A DNA stretch of 8,942 nt from an uncultured bacterium (GTDB lineage: Bacteria > Gemmatimonadota > Gemmatimonadetes > Longimicrobiales > RSA9): the NCBI GenBank assembly GCA_937889645.1, contig CALBZE010000145.1, forward strand, positions 1-8,942. The letters are read 5' to 3'. Position 1 is the first letter of the stretch, and each line of letters begins with the position of its first letter. The position numbers and the translations under genes were made by a program. This document shows positions 1 to 7,024 of the stretch, in pieces. The notes below the pieces were generated by a model, which did not search any database, was not told the DNA's origin, and was given only the letters and a program-made list of their open reading frames with translations.

Positions 1-94
1 ATCTCCCGCCCCGTTTCCGGTAGGGTGATGCGGAAGCCCCACCGGTACGGGCGCGAAACCGGGCGGCGTGCGCCCGGGGAGCCCGCGGATCCAC

Positions 95-104
95 GAGGAG
101 GTGG
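95..104 (+). promoter_or_regulatory. Shine-Dalgarno site of lipoprotein copy 1
   Basis: AGGAGGT at 96-102 is a full consensus ribosome-binding site, six bases before the ATG at 109. It decides the start of copy 1 in favour of 109 rather than the in-frame ATG at 25. The sequence between those two ATGs translates to an Arg/Gly/Pro-rich stretch with no signal-peptide character. Confidence 0.85.
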
Positions 105-108
105 AACG

Positions 109-2310
109 ATGGACAGGAGATTGAGCTGGCTCGGCGTTGCCGCGCTTGCCCTCGGCCTGGTCGCATGCGTCGACGATGCACTCTCGCCCGGGCACCATGA
201 CAACCCGACGGCGCCCGGCGGCCTTGCGCCACGCCGCGCGCTCGGCGTCGTCGAGATCACGATCTCCGGGCTCGGGTCCGGGCGGGTGAGCTCGAGCGCG
301 CTCAGCGCGCCCAGCGTCGCCGAGCTCGAGCGGCTGCGCGCCGCGCGGCAGGCCGCGACCGTCGCCGGCGCGGCCGGCACGAGCGGCTCCTTCGGGCCAC
401 AGGGGTTCTCGCTCCCCTCGGATTGGGACGCGAGCGGCGATGGCACGATCCAGCTCGAGCTGGTCTCGACCGGTAGCTTCACGGCGGGCACGCGCGGCAG
501 CGACGGCTATCGCTATCTCTATGCGACCTACCGCGTCAGGAACGCGCAATCGGACGGCGCGCCCTACGACAGCGAGCGGCAGAACCTCACCTTCTATGCC
601 GTCAACACGAGCACCACGCTCGGCGAGAGCGCTATCTCCGCCCTCAAGCTCTTCAACGGCCAGGACGCCGACGAGTCGCTCGCGAGCGCGTTCGTCCCCG
701 CGGGCGCGGCAATGCAGGACGTCCGGGGTGCCGTCGTCTCCCGCTACCCGGACGTGCTCCAGGTCCTGAGCGAAGAGGAGGCGGGCGACACCCTCGATCT
801 GGCGGGCGCGGGTGTCGAGGACGTATTCCCCTACGGCTTCGTCGTGCAGAACCGTTACGGCCCCTCCAGCCGCACGCTGCCGGCGGACCCGGGCGCGGGC
901 GAGTTCGACGGCGTGGTCACCTTCGCCTACAAGGTCCCGCTCCAGGCGTCGCCGTCGGAGGACTCCTGCACGGTGAGCGTCGTGTTCCTGGCCGTCGACG
1001 ACGATGAGGTGAAGATCACGCAATCGGTCGAAGAGCAGACGCCGGCGGGGCGGGTCGCCTTCGATCAGCGGGCGGCGGCGCTCGGGGCAGACGTCCTCAC
1101 GCTGCTCCCGCCCGCGGGCGATGCCGTGCTGCGCGGAGGCGAGACGGTGCGGGTGCTCTGCGACGTGCGGGTGGCGGGCGCGCCGGGTGCGGGCGCGACG
1201 ACGGTCTTTTCCTCGGCCGGGACGGGCGCGTGGCCGGTGCCCTCGCCGCTGCGCGCGAGGCACGCGACGATCCCGCGCGATGCGCGCCTCGGCGCGGCGA
1301 GCTGCGACGAGATCGCACAGATCGGCGAGGACCGCTTCGTCGTCCACGGCAGCCAGGGCGGGCGGGTGAAGGGCGCCTACGGCGGCGCGGGGACGCGGCT
1401 CGTGCGGGCGCCTGCGCCGGCGAACGGCTTCTTCCCGGGCGAGACGGTCGAGGTCACGCTCACCTCGGAGCTGACCGGCGGCACGCCCGTCGTCGCGCAG
1501 TACCGCGTCGCGGCGGGCAGGGCGGGGGCGATCTTCGATCATCTCGATCCGATCAGCGGGGAAGGCGGGTACTTCATCCCGACCGTCGCCGACTTCAATG
1601 GCGACGGTCTCCTGGACATCGCGGCGCCGAAGATCGTCGAACCGGAGATCGCGATCCTGACGAGCGTGTCGCCCGGCACGTTCGCGCTGCACGACACATA
1701 CTCCTTGTCGCTCGTGCCCCGCCAGGTCGTGGCCGGCGATGTCAATGGCGATGGGAACGTCGACCTCGTCGTACTGCTCCGGGACCTGAGCGGCGACGAA
1801 TCGTCCCCGGACGCGTCCCAGGTCGCGGTGCTCTCGAATGGCGGGGACGCCTCCTTCACGTCGGCGGGATACATCGTCAACGAGTTCGACGAGGACGTGC
1901 TCGCGCTCGGCGACATCGACGGCGACGGTTTCGTCGATTACGCCGTGGCCGATCTGGCGGACGGACCGGGGATCGTGATCCTGACGAACGACGGAACCGG
2001 CCGCTTCGTGGAGGCCGCCTCCCATCCGACGCCGATGCCCGCGTACTTTGCGACCGGTGATCTCGACGGGGATGGGGACCTGGATATGGTCGTCACCGTC
2101 GCGGACATCGTGGGAGACGACGACAGCGAGTACCGCCTGATCGTTCTCCTGAACGACGGTTTCGGTCGGTTCGCCGCCCAGATCGACATCCCCACCGCAA
2201 AGGATGTATTGGGGATCCTGGCCTCGGACCTGGATGGAGACGGCGACCTGGACATCCTCGGGCTCGCCATAATCTCCCAGGGGACGTTGGTCGCCTATTG
2301 GAACCGGTGA
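109..2310 (+). CDS. FG-GAP/VCBS-repeat lipoprotein, copy 1 (intact)
   Basis: The 733-residue product is predicted to be an exported lipoprotein carrying a calcium-binding beta-propeller. The signal peptide is short (MDRR, then a hydrophobic stretch) and ends in lipobox LVAC with the lipidated cysteine at residue 20. A conserved N-terminal region follows, with landmarks VEITISGLG (from about 47), YRYLYATYRVRNA (134-146), DVFPYGFVV (238), FDGVVTFAYKVPLQA (266) and FLAVDDDEVK (293). I cannot assign this region to a named family. Cys351 and Cys399 are conserved in the paralogues. An Ig-like SbsA/Big_5-type segment ends at FFPGETVEVTL (441). Five FG-GAP calcium loops have their first Asp at 495, 544, 602, 651 and 707, and the chain ends in VAYWNR. 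Five units are fewer than the seven in copy 3, so the propeller may be smaller, or divergent blades may lack the loop. Copy 2 starts 77 bases downstream with no obvious terminator between, so cotranscription is likely. Substrate or partner is unknown; adhesion or surface binding is only a guess from the fold. Confidence 0.9.
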   Translation: MDRRLSWLGVAALALGLVACVDDALSPGHHDNPTAPGGLAPRRALGVVEITISGLGSGRVSSSALSAPSVAELERLRAARQAATVAGAAGTSGSFGPQGFSLPSDWDASGDGTIQLELVSTGSFTAGTRGSDGYRYLYATYRVRNAQSDGAPYDSERQNLTFYAVNTSTTLGESAISALKLFNGQDADESLASAFVPAGAAMQDVRGAVVSRYPDVLQVLSEEEAGDTLDLAGAGVEDVFPYGFVVQNRYGPSSRTLPADPGAGEFDGVVTFAYKVPLQASPSEDSCTVSVVFLAVDDDEVKITQSVEEQTPAGRVAFDQRAAALGADVLTLLPPAGDAVLRGGETVRVLCDVRVAGAPGAGATTVFSSAGTGAWPVPSPLRARHATIPRDARLGAASCDEIAQIGEDRFVVHGSQGGRVKGAYGGAGTRLVRAPAPANGFFPGETVEVTLTSELTGGTPVVAQYRVAAGRAGAIFDHLDPISGEGGYFIPTVADFNGDGLLDIAAPKIVEPEIAILTSVSPGTFALHDTYSLSLVPRQVVAGDVNGDGNVDLVVLLRDLSGDESSPDASQVAVLSNGGDASFTSAGYIVNEFDEDVLALGDIDGDGFVDYAVADLADGPGIVILTNDGTGRFVEAASHPTPMPAYFATGDLDGDGDLDMVVTVADIVGDDDSEYRLIVLLNDGFGRFAAQIDIPTAKDVLGILASDLDGDGDLDILGLAIISQGTLVAYWNR

Positions 2311-2374
2311 TTCGTGGTCCATGGAATGTTCGTGGGGCTCGGCGGGAGGACTCGGACCGGCCCCGGGGCAAGCC

Positions 2375-2382
2375 GGAAGGAG
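2375..2382 (+). promoter_or_regulatory. Shine-Dalgarno site of lipoprotein copy 2
   Basis: GGAAGGAG lies five bases before the ATG at 2388. It favours this start over the in-frame ATG at 2298, which would overlap the end of copy 1 and would place 30 unrelated residues before the signal peptide. Confidence 0.75.
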
Positions 2383-2387
2383 TAGCT

Positions 2388-2939
2388 ATGACGGCAGGGA
2401 CTCGCAACGCGGCTGGAACGAGATTTCCCGGCGCGGCGCCGCTCGCCGCGGCGCTCGCCGTCGGCCTCGTCGCCTGTGTGGACGACGCCGTATCACCCCG
2501 GGACCGGGCGGACGAGCCCCCGGCCGGAAGCCGCGCCCTCGGCGTCGTCGAGATCACCATCTCGGGGCTGGGCACGGAGTGGGTGAGCTCGACGGCGCTC
2601 AGCGCGCCGACCGTTGCGGAACTCGATCGACTGCGGGCGGCGCGTGATGCGGCCGCCGGCGGTGCCGCCGCGGGCGTCGGGAGCGGACCCGGCACGCCGG
2701 GAGGAACCGGGATCGGGGCACCGGGCGCCCTCGCGCCCCAGGCCTTCTCCCTCCCCGGCGGCGACGGCACGATCCAGTTCGAGCTGATCTCGACCGGCAG
2801 CTTCACCGACGGCCCCCGTGGGGGCGGCGGGCAGCGCTACCTCTACGCGATCTACGGGGTCCGCAACGCCCGCGCGGACGGGACGCCCTACGACACGCCG
2901 CGCCGCAACCTCACGTTCTACGCCGTCGAGTGGAGGTGA
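2388..2939 (+). CDS. Truncated lipoprotein, copy 2: N-terminal fragment of a broken gene
   Basis: This 183-residue frame is the front part of a second paralogue. It has a signal peptide with lipobox LVAC (Cys30) followed by VDDAVSP, close to copy 1 (VDDALSP). The conserved LGVVEITISGLG, a Gly/Pro-rich linker with APQAFSLP (again like copy 1), and YLYAIYGVRNA (about 152-162) follow. Homology stops at TFYAV (2925-2927 encodes this Val). The frame then jumps directly to the sequence that in copy 3 encodes VEVT, 850 bases later, and ends at TGA 2937-2939. The middle of the N-terminal region and most of the Ig-like segment are therefore missing, and the propeller is out of frame. The fragment keeps a good ribosome-binding site and signal peptide, so a short lipoprotein could still be made, but a loss-of-function deletion is the simpler reading. 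An assembly error is not excluded. Confidence 0.75.
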   Translation: MTAGTRNAAGTRFPGAAPLAAALAVGLVACVDDAVSPRDRADEPPAGSRALGVVEITISGLGTEWVSSTALSAPTVAELDRLRAARDAAAGGAAAGVGSGPGTPGGTGIGAPGALAPQAFSLPGGDGTIQFELISTGSFTDGPRGGGGQRYLYAIYGVRNARADGTPYDTPRRNLTFYAVEWR

Positions 2940-3445
2940 CGCTCACGGCAGAGCTCGGCGCCGCCGCGCCCACGGTCGCACGGTACCGCACCGCCGTGGC
3001 CGGGGGGTCGGGCACGTTCGAGTTCAACAGCCGTTATGACGCCCTCTGGTCCTGGTCCGTAGCGCTCGGCGACCTGAACGGAGACGGAGCCCTGGACGTG
3101 GTCTACCTGCAGCACGTCACTCCCCGCGGCGTCGCCGTTCGCTTCAACCAGGGAGACGGGACGCTCGGCGACGCCAACCTATATGGGACGTCTGGGGCTT
3201 CGGTCGACGTCGCCCTGGGGGACCTGGACGGGGATGGCGACCTCGACCTGGCGGTGGCGGTCGGAGGCGGCTCGGAGGTCCTGGTCCTGCGGAACGAGGG
3301 CGACGGCACGTTCGACGATCCGGACGTTTACCCGGTGGAGGGTATGGCCACGGGCGTCGCGCTCGGCGACATGGACGGGGACGGCGACCTGGACCTGGTC
3401 GTCGCCGGCGGCGACTTTGGTACCTACGTGTTCAGGAACAAGTGA
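2930..3445 (+). pseudogene. Detached FG-GAP propeller fragment of copy 2
   Basis: This frame encodes the C-terminal half of copy 2, shifted relative to 2388-2939 by the deletion. It opens with VEVTLTAEL and YRTAVAGGSGTF, the end of the Ig-like segment. Three FG-GAP units follow, with calcium loops GDLNGDGALD, GDLDGDGDLD and GDMDGDGDLD, whose first Asp codons are at 3071, 3221 and 3368 (50 and 49 codons apart). It ends YVFRNK. The only upstream start is GTG 2930, which overlaps the stop of the N-terminal fragment. There is no signal peptide and no own ribosome-binding site, so a separate product would not be exported. Translational coupling or ribosomal frameshifting across the overlap cannot be ruled out, but no slippery sequence is evident. 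Codon pattern and protein motifs remain clean, so the break looks recent. Confidence 0.75.
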
Positions 3446-3552
3446 AGGGTCGGCGGGGCGCGGACCACGTCGGCGACGGGAAGCTCGACGTCGCCTACGG
3501 CGAGGCCTACCCGTACATGACGACGAACATCGTGATCGGATTCGGCAGGTAG
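3445..3552 (+). pseudogene. Out-of-frame C-terminal FG-GAP remnant after copy 2
   Basis: Read in a third frame, the sequence just after the copy 2 stop gives a degenerate calcium loop, ADHVGDGKLDVAYGE, and then ends IVIGFGR followed by TAG 3550-3552. The GDGKLDV core is typical of an FG-GAP unit, but it begins only about 95 bases after the previous loop rather than about 147. The simplest view is that copy 2 once had at least one more unit, and that a second deletion with a frameshift after FRNK removed part of it. Confidence 0.55.
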
Positions 3553-3624
3553 CGGCGGGTGGCGGCCGGACGCCGGGGTAGCGGCTCGGCCGGACGCGGA
3601 GGCGACGATCCGCTTGATGCACGC

Positions 3625-3662
3625 GGCCCGCGCCGCCCCCTTCCGGGTGGGCGGCGCGGGCC
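3625..3662 (+). terminator. Strong GC hairpin, probable terminator after copy 2
   Basis: A perfect 14-base inverted repeat lies at 3625-3638 and 3649-3662, with GGCCCGCGCCGCCC as the left arm and a 10-base loop. It falls about 70 bases after the last stop of the copy 2 remnants and before the upstream element of copy 3. There is no T-tract, only a pyrimidine-rich stretch after it, so it may stop or pause transcription or stabilise a 3' end rather than act as a classical intrinsic terminator. Confidence 0.5.
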
Positions 3663-3732
3663 CGTCGCTTCCCTCGGCGCGGCCCGCACCGCGCGCCCCG
3701 CCGACTCACCCGCCCGCGTGCGCCCATCCCCA

Positions 3733-3830
3733 ACTCTCCGTTGGCTCTCCTTTCCGTTGTCACGACTGCACTTACCAATGGATAGCCAGCCAATCGCCCG
3801 CGGTTATATTCCCCGCGCATTCGCGCGCGC
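3733..3830 (+). promoter_or_regulatory. Conserved upstream block of copy 3 (probable promoter/operator region)
   Basis: This block is repeated upstream of copy 4 (6862-6939). Shared pieces, in order, are ACTCTCC then TTGGCTCTCC (3741-3750), TTGTCA (3757-3762), AGCCAGCCA (3784-3792), TCGCCC, and an AT-rich TTATATT (3804-3810), whose TATATT resembles a -10 box. Noncoding DNA in this window is otherwise not conserved between copies, so selection or recent duplication is likely. The rest of the 3553-3941 gap holds the hairpin at 3625-3662 and an unremarkable leader of about 110 bases before the ATG at 3942. Confidence 0.5.
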
Positions 3831-3941
3831 TGTGGTGCTGCGGCGTCTCGCCTCGGTGGTACGGTTGCGTGGCGAACCGGCGACGGTCGCCTCTTTCGAG
3901 GCCCCGAGCCGGGGAACGGACCTCCACCGGGAACCGACACG

Positions 3942-6512
3942 ATGAGACGCACGACGCACTCCCCCGCGCGCGCCCGTGGACCGTGGCCGCGCGGCTTCGC
4001 CCGACTGCTGCCCCTCGCGGTCCTCGCCGCCGCCTGCGCGGACGAGCCGACCACGCCGATCGCCCGCGACGACCACGGCAGCCCGGCGCCCCGCACCCTC
4101 GGCCTCGTCGAGATCACGATTTCCGGGCTCGGCACGGGGCAGGTCACGTCCGGCGCGATCAGCGCCCGCGGCGTGGAGGAGCTCGAGCGGCTGCGGGCGC
4201 TCCGCGACGCGGGGGTGGCCGGGAGCGCCGGCAGCCTGGCCGGGCGCGCGAACGCCGGTGCGAGCTCCGCCTCCGCAGCGGGCGCGGCCGGCAGCCCGAT
4301 CCCCGCGGCCAACCCCGGCGCCCTCTTCGCGGTCACCCGCCCCGCGAACGCCGACGACTCCGGCGACGGCACCATCCAGCTCGAGCTCGCCGCGACGGGG
4401 AGCTTCACCGACGGCTCGCGCGGCAACGGCGGGTACCGCTACCTCTACGCGATCTACCGCGTCCGCAACGCACGCGCGGACGGGACGGCCTACGACACGC
4501 CGCGCCGCAACCTCACGTTCTACGCCGTCGACACGAACAAGACGATCGGCGCGACGCCGATCTCGGCGCTCCGCCGCTTCGACGGCGACGCCGCCGACAC
4601 CGCCCTCGCCGCGCAGCTCACGCCCACCGGCGCGGTGCACCGCGACCACGGCGCGCACGGCATCGTCTCCACGACCCCCGACGTCCTCCAGGCCGTGACC
4701 GAGGACGAGGCCGACGCGATCCGCGCCCTCGCGGGCGAAGGAATCGACGACGTCTTCCCCTACGGCTTCGTCGTCCGGCGCGTGGGCGCCGCGGCGACCC
4801 GCGAGCTGCCGGCGAGCCCCGCCGAGGACCAGTTCGACGGGATCGTGACCTTCGCCTACAAGGTCCCGCTGCAGGCCACGCCCGCCGACGATCCCTTCAC
4901 CGTGAGCGTCCTCTTCCTCGCCGTGGACGACGACGAGGTGAAGGTCACCCAGTCGATCGAGGAGCAGACCTCGGCCGCCGCGGCCGCGTTCGAGGCCCGG
5001 GCGGCGGCGCTCGGCGCGGACGTACTCACGATCCTCGGGCCCGATGGCGTCGTCGGGGGTGTCGATCCCGCGTCCCTCCGGATCCTCTGCGACGTGCGCG
5101 TGGCGGGCGCCGCGGGCGCGGGCGCGGTCACGATCGCCGACGCGCCCGGCGCGGGGACGTGGTTCAGAGCGCCGTCGGCCTCCGACCCCGCCCAGGCGAT
5201 CCCGGCCACGACGCGGTTCGAGATCGCGAGCTGCGCGACCATCCCCACGGCCGACAAGACGACCTTCGCCGTCCATGGCTTCCAGGGCGGGCGCAACGCG
5301 GCCGACCCGTATCTGGGCGCCGGCACCCAGATCGTCCGCGCGCCCGCGCCCCCCAACGGGAGCTTCTTCCCGGGCGAGGAGGTGGAGGTGACGCGGTCGG
5401 CGGCGTTGGGCGGCGCGAAGGCCGAGGTCGCCCGCTTCCGCGTGGCCGTGGCCGGCGGGTCCGGCACGTTCCCGTCCAAGACGACGGCGTTCGGGATCAA
5501 CAGCGTGGTGACCGGGATCGCCGTGGGCGACCTGAACGGCGACGGCCGCCTGGACATCGTCGCGGCGAACGAGGACTCGAGCACCGTCTCCGTGGTGCTC
5601 CACCCGACGGTCGGCACGTTCGACATGAACACCCCCGTCACCCGATACGCCACGGGGAACGCGCCGACGTCCGTCGCGCTGGGCGACGTCGACGGGGACG
5701 GCGACCTGGACATGATCACGGCGGACTTCGACGGGCACACCGTCTCGGTGTTCTTCAATCAAGGAGACGGGACGTTCGGGGGCCCGACGACGTACGCGGA
5801 GACCAACGCGGCCTTCGTCGCCCTGGGGGACATCGACGGCGACGGCGACCTGGACATGGTCGTCGCGAGATCCAGCCAGGTATCGGTCCGGCTCAACCAG
5901 GGGGACGGGACGTTCGGCAATAGGACGACGTATTCCACCGACAACCGGGCGTGGTCCGTCGCCTTGGGCGACCTGGACGGCGACGGGGACCTGGACATGG
6001 TCGTCGGGAACTACGGCTCGTCCAGCGTCTGGGTGCGGCTCAACGACGGGAACGGCGCGTTCGGCGCCCAGACGTCGATCGCCGTCGGGAACTATCCGCG
6101 GCACCTCGCCCTCGGCGACCTCGACGGGGACGGGAAGCCGGACCTGGTCGTGGCCCACGGGTTCAACGCCAGCTACGTGACCGTCCTGAAGGGAGGAGGC
6201 GACGGGACGTTCGGCGACGCCACGACCTACACCGCCGAGACCTGGCCGACGACCGTCGCGCTGGGCGACCTGGACGGCGACGGCGATCTCGACCTGGTCG
6301 TGGGCCCCAACTCCGGCCGCTTCGCCGTCCTGATCAACGACGGGACCGGGACGTTCGGCCCGGCGGTGACGTACTCCACCGCGGGCTCCCAGGCGCGGGC
6401 GGTCGCCCTCGGAGACCTGGACGGCGACGGCGACCTCGACGTCGTGGTCGGCAGCCCGGTTCCGATGGGCGTGTTCGGGACCAAGAACATTCACGTCTTC
6501 TGGAACCAGTGA
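3942..6512 (+). CDS. FG-GAP/VCBS-repeat lipoprotein, copy 3 (intact, seven units)
   Basis: The 856-residue product is the most complete member of the family. An Arg-rich n-region precedes the hydrophobic core LLPLAVLAAAC, with the predicted lipidated Cys at 32, followed by ADEPTTP. The conserved N-terminal region has LGLVEITISGLG (53), YRYLYAIYRVRNA (165), FPYGFVV (272), FDGIVTFAYKVPLQA (298) and FLAVDDDEVK (325). Cys383 and Cys431 form a candidate disulfide. The Ig-like segment runs from CATIPTADKTTFAVHG to FFPGEEVEVT (475). The calcium loops start at Asp530, 582, 630, 677, 726, 776 and 825, spaced 47-52 residues, which gives a seven-bladed propeller as in integrin-alpha-type FG-GAP domains; the chain ends in HVFWNQ. 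The ribosome-binding site is weak (GGGA at 3929-3932). Regulation probably runs through the conserved block at 3733-3830. It is likely a surface-exposed binding or adhesion lipoprotein, but its ligand is unknown. Confidence 0.9.
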   Translation: MRRTTHSPARARGPWPRGFARLLPLAVLAAACADEPTTPIARDDHGSPAPRTLGLVEITISGLGTGQVTSGAISARGVEELERLRALRDAGVAGSAGSLAGRANAGASSASAAGAAGSPIPAANPGALFAVTRPANADDSGDGTIQLELAATGSFTDGSRGNGGYRYLYAIYRVRNARADGTAYDTPRRNLTFYAVDTNKTIGATPISALRRFDGDAADTALAAQLTPTGAVHRDHGAHGIVSTTPDVLQAVTEDEADAIRALAGEGIDDVFPYGFVVRRVGAAATRELPASPAEDQFDGIVTFAYKVPLQATPADDPFTVSVLFLAVDDDEVKVTQSIEEQTSAAAAAFEARAAALGADVLTILGPDGVVGGVDPASLRILCDVRVAGAAGAGAVTIADAPGAGTWFRAPSASDPAQAIPATTRFEIASCATIPTADKTTFAVHGFQGGRNAADPYLGAGTQIVRAPAPPNGSFFPGEEVEVTRSAALGGAKAEVARFRVAVAGGSGTFPSKTTAFGINSVVTGIAVGDLNGDGRLDIVAANEDSSTVSVVLHPTVGTFDMNTPVTRYATGNAPTSVALGDVDGDGDLDMITADFDGHTVSVFFNQGDGTFGGPTTYAETNAAFVALGDIDGDGDLDMVVARSSQVSVRLNQGDGTFGNRTTYSTDNRAWSVALGDLDGDGDLDMVVGNYGSSSVWVRLNDGNGAFGAQTSIAVGNYPRHLALGDLDGDGKPDLVVAHGFNASYVTVLKGGGDGTFGDATTYTAETWPTTVALGDLDGDGDLDLVVGPNSGRFAVLINDGTGTFGPAVTYSTAGSQARAVALGDLDGDGDLDVVVGSPVPMGVFGTKNIHVFWNQ
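5514..6509 (+). repeat. Seven tandem FG-GAP units of copy 3 (about 147-base period)
   Basis: The calcium-loop codons recur at 5529, 5685, 5829, 5970, 6117, 6267 and 6414. At DNA level the core GACCTGGACGGCGACGG is nearly unchanged between several units and with units in copies 1, 2 and 4. The typical unit is (V/L)ALGDLDGDGDLDxVVG, a variable 10-15 residues, then VxxNxGDGTFG, then a variable strand. Such near-identical coding repeats are substrates for recombination that changes unit number, which fits the different counts in the other copies. Confidence 0.85.
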
Positions 6513-6542
6513 GGTAGGCCGCGCGCGGTGCGCGACCCGCCG

Positions 6543-6562
6543 CCCGCCGCGATGGCGGCGGG
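6543..6562 (+). terminator. GC hairpin after copy 3, possible terminator
   Basis: CCCGCCGC (6543-6550) and GCGGCGGG (6555-6562) form an 8-base-pair stem with loop GATG, 31 bases after the copy 3 stop codon. No T-tract follows, so the terminator assignment rests on position and stem strength only. Confidence 0.35.
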
Positions 6563-6614
6563 GCAACGCACCCCCACCGCCCCGGCAGGGCAACGCACAC
6601 CCACCGGCCGGGGC
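6561..6614. repeat. Two tandem copies of a 27-base imperfect repeat
   Basis: GGGCAACGCAC begins at 6561 and again at 6588. The two 27-base units match well through (C/A)CCCACCG and then diverge slightly. They lie right after the hairpin downstream of copy 3, in noncoding DNA. No function is apparent. Confidence 0.6.
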
Positions 6615-6663
6615 GGGATCCGGGAGACGAGCCCGCACCGCTACCTCGTGATCCGGCGGCGCC

Positions 6664-6694
6664 GTTTGGATTACCAAACCGTACGGTTTAGTTA
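6664..6694 (+). promoter_or_regulatory. Palindrome resembling a TetR-family operator within a possible promoter
   Basis: AAACCGTACGGTTT (6676-6689) is a perfect 14-base palindrome in a locally AT-rich island. Palindromes built on ACCGTACGGT are common operators of TetR-family repressors. TTGGAT (6667-6672) and TAGTTA (6689-6694) are weak -35/-10 candidates 16 bases apart, placing the palindrome between them. A competing inverted repeat, GTTTGG/CCAAAC with spacer ATTA (6664-6679), overlaps it. No regulator gene is in the window, and no convincing gene starts immediately downstream. In the rest of 6513-7032 I see only the hairpin and tandem repeat near 6543-6614 and the conserved block at 6862-6939. 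Confidence 0.4.
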
Positions 6695-6861
6695 ATGGCC
6701 TGCGGGTGAGAACGTACCACTGCGTCGCCGCAGACCCAGCGGCGTCCCGACAACGCCCGAGCATGGACCGTCGCCGTCGCCTACACCCTCTCGGGCATCG
6801 TCGCCGCACCGGTCGCCGGCGCCCCGCGCACGACCCCGAGCCCCTCACCACCCGCTTGCTC

Positions 6862-6939
6862 GACTCTCCTTTGGCTCTCCATTGTCAGGGAAGAGCCAGC
6901 CAGTCGCCCCCGATTACGTTTCCTGACCGGATCGCGCGC
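6862..6939 (+). promoter_or_regulatory. Conserved upstream block of the leader-like ORF and copy 4
   Basis: This is the counterpart of 3733-3830. It has ACTCTCC then TTGGCTCTCC (6871-6880), TTGTCA (6882-6887), AGCCAGCCA (6894-6902), TCGCCC and ATTACGTTTCC (6913-6923). The gap between TTGGCTCTCC and AGCCAGCCA is 13 bases here and 33 upstream of copy 3. That 20-base difference is close to two helical turns, so the faces of the two sites are preserved. The block ends roughly 100 bases before the ATG at 7033. Confidence 0.5.
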
Positions 6940-7016
6940 CCGGCGGCGCCGCCCGCGCCGCGGCAGGACCGGCGGACGGTTCGAGCTATCGATTACGGCG
7001 CCGAACGGAATCACCT

Positions 7017-7024
7017 GAAAGGAG
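7017..7024 (+). promoter_or_regulatory. Shine-Dalgarno site of the lasso-leader-like ORF
   Basis: GAAAGGAG lies eight bases before the ATG at 7033. It is the strongest ribosome-binding site in this part of the window, and it points to the leader-like frame rather than to the lipoprotein frame, whose first ATG is 7070. Confidence 0.7.

Noticed and set aside
25..108. Upstream in-frame start for copy 1 at 25
   Set aside because: It would place 28 Arg/Gly/Pro-rich residues before a normal lipoprotein signal peptide, and the consensus Shine-Dalgarno at 96-102 fits the ATG at 109.
2311..2387. Terminator or promoter between copies 1 and 2
   Set aside because: Only 77 bases, with no stable hairpin or recognisable promoter elements apart from the ribosome-binding site.
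2093..2806. Minus-strand open frame spanning the copy 1-copy 2 junction
   Set aside because: It starts and ends inside the two plus-strand genes, is Ser/Pro/Arg-rich, and shows the SPSPSRS pattern that is the reverse reading of calcium-loop codons.
3779..3945. Small ORF (MDSQPIARG...) ending with an ATGA overlap onto the copy 3 start
   Set aside because: The overlap is suggestive of coupling, but the ORF has no ribosome-binding site and its first codons are the conserved noncoding block also found upstream of copy 4, where the frame is not kept. Most likely chance.
3614..5923. Plus-strand open frame of 769 codons overlapping copy 3
   Set aside because: Its translation is almost all Arg, Pro, Gly and Ala. 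It covers the copy 3 signal peptide, N-terminal region and propeller in another frame and shows no domain of its own.
5514..6509. Possible CRISPR or minisatellite array because of the regular DNA repeats
   Set aside because: The repeats are in frame, about 147 bases apart, and encode FG-GAP calcium loops; the 'spacers' are coding.
3804..6851. Minus-strand open frame of 1015 codons opposite copy 3
   Set aside because: Its sequence is Arg/Gly-rich with repeats of the type VQVAQRDG and VEVAVAVQVAEGD that mirror the GDLDGDG codons on the other strand. It has no start context, and long antisense frames are expected in very high-GC DNA with strong codon bias.
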